Source: Novosphingobium sp. (GTDB lineage Bacteria; Pseudomonadota; Alphaproteobacteria; Sphingomonadales; Sphingomonadaceae). Taken from it: a stretch of DNA of 64,000 bases. Shown piece after piece: positions 59,707-64,000 of this stretch. The stretch covers positions 1 through 64,000 of the forward strand of contig NZ_JAHEBV010000002.1 of NCBI RefSeq assembly GCF_024642085.1, in the 5' to 3' direction. The first letter of the stretch is position 1, and every line of letters starts with the position of its first letter. The translations under genes and the position numbers were made by a program. The notes beneath the pieces are model-generated. The model saw only the letters and a list, made by a program, of their open reading frames with translations. It had not been told where the DNA came from and did no database searches.

Positions 59707-60448
59707 TGACGGCCTGGCCATCGATCTGGGTAGAGATCGTTAGAGGACCCTGCGGGCATGATCCGGTGAGTGTCCACTGTATCGTCGAACCGCCCAGCAC
59801 ATAACGCAAGGCGTTGCGCTCAACGGAAACTGACAGCCCGCTTGCAGACTTGATCTGAATACCCAGGATGCGCGCAGTCTGGCCGCCACTGTTCGCAAGT
59901 TCGATGCGGTTGCCGGCGAGTCTCCAGTTCAAGGCGGCAGGAGCTGCCTTGTCGCGATCAAGGAACACCGGAACGGTGAAACGCAGGCGCGCTTCGGCCT
60001 CGCCGCTTTGCACCAGGGCCGGATCGGGTAGCTGGTCTACCGCCAACCGAAAGTGTTTTTCGCCTTGAGAAGCACCGGTGGTGCGGATCAGCCGGACAAT
60101 CTGCGTTGCACCAGGAGCAATCGAAATGATCGATGGCGATACGGTTAGCGCGCCGGACGGTGCAAAGCGATCTTCGCCGCCTTCCTGCGACCAGGCGAAT
60201 AGCCGGGTCTGGACGGGCAGCGGGCGATTTGATGTATTGGTCAGCATGACCGTTGCCCCGGTCTTTGCAGCATCAAGCTCGATCCGCAGCGGGGCAATAT
60301 TAAGCCGAGCGCCGCGGTCCGCGTTTTGCGGGGCCGCGGCGACAATAGGCTCTTCAGCACGGGCCGCCGTAAGCAGCCCGAAGGAGAGGAACGATCCGCC
60401 TGCCGTTATCAGGGCAAACTTGCTGAGGACAGCGACATTGCGGATCAT
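59678..60448 (-). CDS. Periplasmic pilus chaperone, PapD-like (Csu type)
   Basis: 256 aa. Signal peptide about residues 1-30 (LSKFALITAGGSFLSFGLLTAARA). First Ig-like domain: LNIAPLRIELDAAKTGATVMLTNTSNRPLPVQTRLFAW in outline and PSIISIAPGATQIVRLIR, the chaperone signature around the G1 strand. Second domain has FRLAVDQLP. GGAG lies 6 bp before ATG. It escorts subunits to the usher by donor-strand complementation. Confidence 0.93.
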   Translation of the reverse strand: MIRNVAVLSKFALITAGGSFLSFGLLTAARAEEPIVAAAPQNADRGARLNIAPLRIELDAAKTGATVMLTNTSNRPLPVQTRLFAWSQEGGEDRFAPSGALTVSPSIISIAPGATQIVRLIRTTGASQGEKHFRLAVDQLPDPALVQSGEAEARLRFTVPVFLDRDKAAPAALNWRLAGNRIELANSGGQTARILGIQIKSASGLSVSVERNALRYVLGGSTIQWTLTGSCPQGPLTISTQIDGQAVNAQVSPNCG

Positions 60449-60465
60449 TCAGGTCTCCATAATGC

Positions 60466-60957
60466 TTAGAAGTTCACCGTCACAGTGACGGTATCGGTGT
60501 ACGAACCAGCCGGTACCGACGTAGCGGTCGACGGGATCCGGCCAAAGGCGGTCAGCGTGGCAAGGCCTGTGGCGCTTGAACCGACAACGGTGTCGGTGCC
60601 AGAGGTGTTGCCCCAGCTCAGACCGCGTGCGGAATCGCGGTACACGCCGTACGGAATCTTTTTCGTCGCGTCGGTCGTGTTCTGAAGGTTGCGCTGGCTA
60701 CCCGCTGCATGGGTGCCAAAGTCCATGGACACGTCATAGCTTGCACCGATGGTGCAGATGAGGTCGACGTTCGAAGTGGTATCGACGTTCACGCCGCCAA
60801 CTGAAGTCAGCGTGCCAAACGCCATCGGCGTTGCCGACACGGTGCACGAATTTACAACGTTAACCGAAACCGGCATCTGGTTGCTGGCCGAAGCGGCAAG
60901 AGCCGGAGTGGCAGCGACAGCAGCAATGGCTGCGAACCCGAAAGCAATTTTACGCAT
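60466..60957 (-). CDS. Spore coat U domain pilus subunit 3
   Basis: 163 aa. Signal peptide RKIAFGFAAIAAVAATPALA. One spore coat U (SCPU) domain: SVNVVNSCTVSATPMAFG, LICTIGASYDVSMDFG, YGVYRDSARGLSWGN, and C-terminal TDTVTVTVNF. The two cysteines (about 37 and 67) form the usual disulfide. AGGGG 8 bp upstream. It lies 17 bp before the chaperone gene and after a 195-bp gap with a hairpin. Possible main pilin by position; not proven. Confidence 0.92.
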   Translation of the reverse strand: MRKIAFGFAAIAAVAATPALAASASNQMPVSVNVVNSCTVSATPMAFGTLTSVGGVNVDTTSNVDLICTIGASYDVSMDFGTHAAGSQRNLQNTTDATKKIPYGVYRDSARGLSWGNTSGTDTVVGSSATGLATLTAFGRIPSTATSVPAGSYTDTVTVTVNF

Positions 60958-61095
60958 GGTGTATTCCCCTGATCATTGGCAATCTCTGCCGCCGTCTCCA
61001 TGCGCTGCAATCCGTTGCAAAAGACTTAATGCTGCAATGAATTTCTGCTCTCTGCTGCCCGGTATTGTTAGGAAGATATGGTTAACAACAGGTAA

Positions 61096-61123
61096 GCGCG
61101 GCCATCATTTTCATGAGCCGCGC
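61096..61123 (-). promoter_or_regulatory. Hairpin between subunit genes 2 and 3
   Basis: GCGCGGC...GCCGCGC arms (61096-61102, 61117-61123) with a TCAT-GAAA-ATGA inner stem and short bulge, 30 bp past the second subunit gene. No T-run follows on the minus strand (TTACCTGTTG), so partial termination or message stabilisation is more likely than a full stop. Confidence 0.45.
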
Positions 61124-61152
61124 CGGTTTGGGCAGTGTAGTGCTGTGTGCGC

Positions 61153-61647
61153 TTAGAAGCTGATCGTTACGGTCAGCGTATCGCGGTAATTGCCAGCTTT
61201 GAGCTTGGCGGACGATGCTAGGCGCCCATAAACGGGCAAGACAACGACACCGGTGATGCCAGAGTTTCCGGTTACGTTTTTAGCCCCGCCCGTACCCCAG
61301 ACCTGGCTACGCGGCGGGTCGCGGTACACATCATAGTTTATATACGCGCTGGCCGCCGCATTAAAGACACGGCGGTTGATACCGTTGGCGTAAAGGCCGG
61401 TATCGATGTCCACCGTAAAGGGAATGTTCGGCGTGCACGCGACAGTTACCGTGGTAGACGAATCGACATTAAGATTGGTCGGAACCGGGACCATGAACAC
61501 CAGCGGCAAGGCAGAGACCGTGCAGCCGTTGATCACCGTGGCACGAACCGGCATCGTATAGGTCGCCTTGCCGGCATGCGCGGGCACAGCAGCAACCAGT
61601 CCGGTCGCAGCCAGCGCGATGCAGCATTGACGATGCGCGAATCGCAT
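61153..61647 (-). CDS. Spore coat U domain pilus subunit 2
   Basis: 164 aa from ATG 61647 (RFAHRQCCIALAATGLV), with GGGGG about 5 bp upstream; the track ORF is four codons longer. Signal peptide to about residue 26. SCPU domain: RATVINGCTVSALPLVFM, VACTPNIPFTVDIDTG, YDVYRDPPRSQVWGTGG, and the C-terminal YRDTLTVTISF. Single-domain subunit, same length as its neighbours. Confidence 0.92.
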   Translation of the reverse strand: MRFAHRQCCIALAATGLVAAVPAHAGKATYTMPVRATVINGCTVSALPLVFMVPVPTNLNVDSSTTVTVACTPNIPFTVDIDTGLYANGINRRVFNAAASAYINYDVYRDPPRSQVWGTGGAKNVTGNSGITGVVVLPVYGRLASSAKLKAGNYRDTLTVTISF

Positions 61648-61679
61648 CAGTACCCCCAATCAGTCTTAATCGGAGGTCT

Positions 61680-61726
61680 AAGGGTTTACCCTTGCGATGA
61701 AGTTAAGGCTTAATCGAAGCCCTTAA
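61680..61726 (-). promoter_or_regulatory. Two hairpins between subunit genes 1 and 2
   Basis: First, on the minus strand, TTAAGGGCTT-CGATT-AAGCCTTAA (61703-61726), a 9-bp stem with one bulged G. Second, AAGGGT-AA-ACCCTT (61680-61693). Both fill the 92-bp gap, close to the ribosome site of subunit 2. Such structures often set unequal expression of pilus subunits. Confidence 0.4.
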
Positions 61727-61739
61727 GTGTATGGTATAT

Positions 61740-62219
61740 TTAGAAATTAATAGTCACAACGACGCGGTCGGCATATTTGCCGGGTGAAATAGCCTGGGCA
61801 GTTCGTAAAGATCCGTAGGCCTTCAGTCTCGCTTGGCCGACAGCGTTGGTCACTCCTGAAGCGCTTTGTTCGGGCGAATCACTCCAGGGAAATAAGCGGG
61901 CAGGATCGCGGTAAATATCGTAGGCCAGATAGCGCATTGCAGCACTGTCAAAGGCCCGGCGCGTAGTCCCATCGGCATAGTCGCCGTGGTTTAAGCTCAC
62001 AGTAAACGGCTGCTCCGGGCCGCATTGTACGTCGATCGCTGATTCGGCCTGCGTCGTCACGCCCTCACGAGCGGAAAGCGTAATGGGTGTGGCAGATACC
62101 GTGCAATTGGAAACGACTTCGACACTCACAGCAATAGCGCCGATGCTGGCTTCGCCGGCCCGCGCCTGCATGGGGGCGGATGAGGCGATCAGGGTCAGCA
62201 GGATGGACCGGCGAAGCAC
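61740..62219 (-). CDS. Spore coat U domain pilus subunit 1
   Basis: 159 aa, GTG start (62219) with AGG about 8 bp upstream. Signal peptide LRRSILLTLIASSAPMQARA. SCPU domain: SVEVVSNCTVSATPITLS, VQCGPEQPFTVSLNHG, YDIYRDPARLFPWSD, C-terminal YADRVVVTINF. First gene of the pilus run, 74 bp after parB. In Csu systems the tip adhesin CsuE is about twice this size; none of the three genes is. Confidence 0.9.
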   Translation of the reverse strand: MLRRSILLTLIASSAPMQARAGEASIGAIAVSVEVVSNCTVSATPITLSAREGVTTQAESAIDVQCGPEQPFTVSLNHGDYADGTTRRAFDSAAMRYLAYDIYRDPARLFPWSDSPEQSASGVTNAVGQARLKAYGSLRTAQAISPGKYADRVVVTINF

Positions 62220-62293
62220 ATCCTTGACCTAACTCAGCAGACTTGCTGGCGCACTACGGCACGCATCGGTAAATATGCGCATGAAACACCGGA

Positions 62294-63250
62294 TCAGATT
62301 CCGCCGCCAGTAAGGCGCTGGCACACCAGATCAAGCTGATCGAGCGTGCGATAGCGGATGGTAACCGTCCCCGAACGCGGATCGGCATCGGCATTGATTC
62401 GCACGGGAAGACCCAGAAACTCCTCCAGATGGCCTTGCACTGCTGCGATATCGGCGGTTGAACCGACATCGGTTTGACCCCGGGCGCGGCGCGGTGCAGC
62501 ACTGCCAGGCGATTTGCGTCGAACAAGTTTTTCGACCTCACGCACAGACAGGTGGCGCGCAACTGCGTCGGTGGCCACCATCAAGGCATCTTCAACTCCG
62601 ATAAGCGCACGGGCATGGCCCATCGAAAGTCGACCTTCCTCCACCAGCTCAAGTACCGGTTCAGGCAATGTCAGCAGACGCTGGAAATTGGCGACGTGGC
62701 TGCGGCTCTTGTCGACAAGTTTTGCAATTTCGGCCTGGGTCAGCCCCTCATCCTCGGCCAATTTGTGATAGGCGCGCGCCTCTTCAATCGGGTTGAGGTC
62801 TTCCCGTTGGAGATTCTCGATCAAGGCCAGCGCTGTAATTTCGCGCTCGTCAAGATCTCGAATTAGGGCTGGTATTTCATGCAGTTGCGCTTTTTGCGCG
62901 GCCCGCCAACGGCGTTCGCCAGCGACCAGACGATAGCCTTGATCATGCGCTGTAACGATAACTGGCTGGATGACGCCGCGCGCAGCGATCGAAGCGGCCA
63001 GCTCGTCAAGCGCCGCCTCATCAAAACGCCGCCGTGGCTGACCGGGATGCGGCGAAATCGATGCAACCGCCAGCATGGCAAACCCCGCCCCGTTTAGACT
63101 TTGCCCGGCATCACCCGAAAGGCCCGCGACTACCAGCGGCTCTTCGCGACGCGAATCGCCCAGTAAAGCACCAAGACCGCGCCCCAGAGCCGGACGACGC
63201 GGGGATGCCTCAGGTTTGGACGGTGTGCGGACAGCTGGTTCGTCGCTCAT
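62294..63250 (-). CDS. parB: Chromosome-partitioning protein ParB
   Basis: 318 aa from ATG 63250 (SDEPAVRTPSKPEA) with AAGGAAGG 5 bp upstream; the track frame is 25 codons longer. N-terminal motif RPALGRGLGALLGD; CTPase/NTP-binding part SISPHPGQPRRRFDEAALDELAASIAARGVIQP in outline and GERRWRAAQKA; ENLQREDLNPIEEA; HTH LTQAEIAKLVDKSRSHVANFQRLLTLP in outline. C-terminal dimer domain LDQLDLVCQRLTG. CTP-dependent DNA clamp that loads at parS and works with ParA. ATGA overlap with parA. I found no canonical parS here. Confidence 0.96.
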   Translation of the reverse strand: MSDEPAVRTPSKPEASPRRPALGRGLGALLGDSRREEPLVVAGLSGDAGQSLNGAGFAMLAVASISPHPGQPRRRFDEAALDELAASIAARGVIQPVIVTAHDQGYRLVAGERRWRAAQKAQLHEIPALIRDLDEREITALALIENLQREDLNPIEEARAYHKLAEDEGLTQAEIAKLVDKSRSHVANFQRLLTLPEPVLELVEEGRLSMGHARALIGVEDALMVATDAVARHLSVREVEKLVRRKSPGSAAPRRARGQTDVGSTADIAAVQGHLEEFLGLPVRINADADPRSGTVTIRYRTLDQLDLVCQRLTGGGI

Positions 63251-64000
63251 GCAGCCTTCCTTTTTTCCGGCAACCGCGTGATCAATTCGCGTGCCAGGGC
63301 CATGTAGGCGCGGCTCCCGGCGCATGTGTGATCATAGACAAGCGCCGGCAATCCGTGACTCGGTGCCTCTGACAGGCGGACATTGCGGGGAATTACCGAT
63401 TCGAACACTAAACCGCCGAGGCAAGAGCGTACGTCATCGGCAACCTGATCGGTGAGGCGGTTGCGCCGATCAAACATGGTCAATGCAATGCCGACAATCC
63501 CCAGATCAGGATTGAACCGCTGCTGGACCCGTTCGACCGTCTGCAAAAGTTGGCTCAGCCCTTCCAGCGCAAAGAACTCGCATTGAAGTGGGACAAGCAA
63601 TGTATCGGCTGCGGTCAGGGCGTTGAGCGTCAGCAGCCCGAGAGATGGCGGGCAATCAACGAAGCAAATGTCGTGCCCGTGAGCGCCGTTCAGCGCATCG
63701 CGCAACCGATCAGTCCTGTTATCGACTGAGACGAGTTCAATTTCTGCGCCGGAAAGGTCAACGGTTGCAGGGATGATATCCAGATTGGGGATGCGTGTCG
63801 CTTGCAGGCATTCGTTGACGGATACCTGATCGACCAGGAGATCATAGGATGACCGTTCTCGATCATTCGTGGCGATGCCTATCCCGGTTGATGCGTTTCC
63901 TTGCGGATCAAGGTCGATCAGCAGGACTTTCCAGCCTGTTGCGGCCATGGCCGTCGCAATATTTATCGCCGTGGTGGTCTTGCCTACCCCGCCCTTCTGG
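63247..64000 (-). CDS. parA: Chromosome-partitioning ATPase ParA (5' end beyond window)
   Basis: About 250 codons visible; the N-terminus is outside the right edge. The deviant Walker A KGGVGKTTTAINIATAM is read from the last bases of the window, followed by VLLIDLDPQGNASTGIG, the Walker B-type FVDCPPSLGLLTLNALTAADTLLVPLQ in outline, and DVRSCLGGLVFESVIPRNVRLSEAPSHG. Dynamic DNA-binding ATPase that moves ParB-parS complexes and origins. Stop overlaps parB by 4 bp. The track shows only the part after an internal ATG. Confidence 0.96.
   Translation of the reverse strand, partial: QKGGVGKTTTAINIATAMAATGWKVLLIDLDPQGNASTGIGIATNDRERSSYDLLVDQVSVNECLQATRIPNLDIIPATVDLSGAEIELVSVDNRTDRLRDALNGAHGHDICFVDCPPSLGLLTLNALTAADTLLVPLQCEFFALEGLSQLLQTVERVQQRFNPDLGIVGIALTMFDRRNRLTDQVADDVRSCLGGLVFESVIPRNVRLSEAPSHGLPALVYDHTCAGSRAYMALARELITRLPEKRKAA

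Noticed and set aside
61703-61726. TTAA-N-TTAA pattern as a CtrA box
   Set aside because: Spacings between TTAA pairs are 3 and 9 rather than the CtrA spacing of 7; the sequence is better explained as a hairpin.
1-64000. tRNA genes, CRISPR arrays, insertion sequences, prophage genes
   Set aside because: Looked for tRNA T-loop patterns in the gaps, regular repeat-spacer arrays and transposase or integrase motifs in the ORF track; none seen.

Overview
This window reads as a 64 kb piece of a Sphingomonadales-type alphaproteobacterial chromosome (inference). The support is high GC, frequent GTG and TTG starts, many 4-bp ATGA/GTGA gene overlaps, and marker families: a SciP-type DUF1153 protein, DUF1013, DUF1192, Coq7, a CarD/ferredoxin/S4/SUV3-like helicase block, bactofilin with an M23 peptidase, and ParA-ParB. 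I see no rRNA, tRNA, CRISPR array, insertion sequence or integrase. Nearly all of it is ordinary core chromosome.

Layout. 1-5.7 kb (minus): an RND efflux adaptor, an unusually long RND pump and a truncated DUF445 membrane protein. 5.9-9.2 kb: a GlsB-like membrane protein, the SciP homologue with an unknown partner, MnmA and a prohibitin-like SPFH protein, then a gene-free but structured 366-bp gap. 9.5-17.1 kb: a beta-lactamase-fold lipoprotein overlapping a lone fcl, a CDF exporter/pdxH pair, a DnaJ-like protein, BrkB, FabI and a secreted hypothetical. 17.2-23.7 kb (minus): coq7, dsbB, ctpA, an EnvC-like protein, rlmH, rsfS, nadD, proA, a cell-envelope and housekeeping run. 23.7-29.8 kb: a GANTC-rich divergent promoter, M23-bactofilin, fadD with a perfect palindrome on its start codon, DUF1013, a lipoprotein and a quinone oxidoreductase. 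29.9-37.7 kb (plus): DUF1192, clpA, an M1 peptidase, the nuclease-ligase half of an LHR-type DNA repair cluster, and DUF1275. 38-44 kb (minus): gamma carbonic anhydrase, membrane-fused spermidine synthase-like protein, GNAT, hemB, M23 peptidase. 44.2-49.6 kb (plus): helicase, S4 protein, ferredoxin, CarD and two lipoproteins. 49.6-57.1 kb: Sua5/TsaC, two acyl-CoA dehydrogenases, a DUF815 ATPase, a sorbosone dehydrogenase-like protein, fRMsr and a glycine-zipper protein. 57.2-62.2 kb: a chaperone-usher (spore coat U, Csu/sigma-type) pilus locus directly downstream of parB. The window ends inside parA.

How the genes fit together. Cell-cycle and envelope functions dominate: SciP, DUF1013, clustered GANTC sites, ParAB, bactofilin with its peptidase, EnvC, CtpA and a second active M23 enzyme. 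The most accessory-looking part is the pilus locus. It has three single-domain subunits, hairpins between subunit genes, no recognisable two-domain tip adhesin, and a terminator hairpin whose 16-bp core recurs in another intergenic gap. I found no convincing wholly new defence or mobile system. The best leads are regulatory DNA (fadD palindrome, RND dyad, GANTC cluster, carD repeats), the RND insertion, the split repair cluster and the structured gap at 9.2-9.5 kb.
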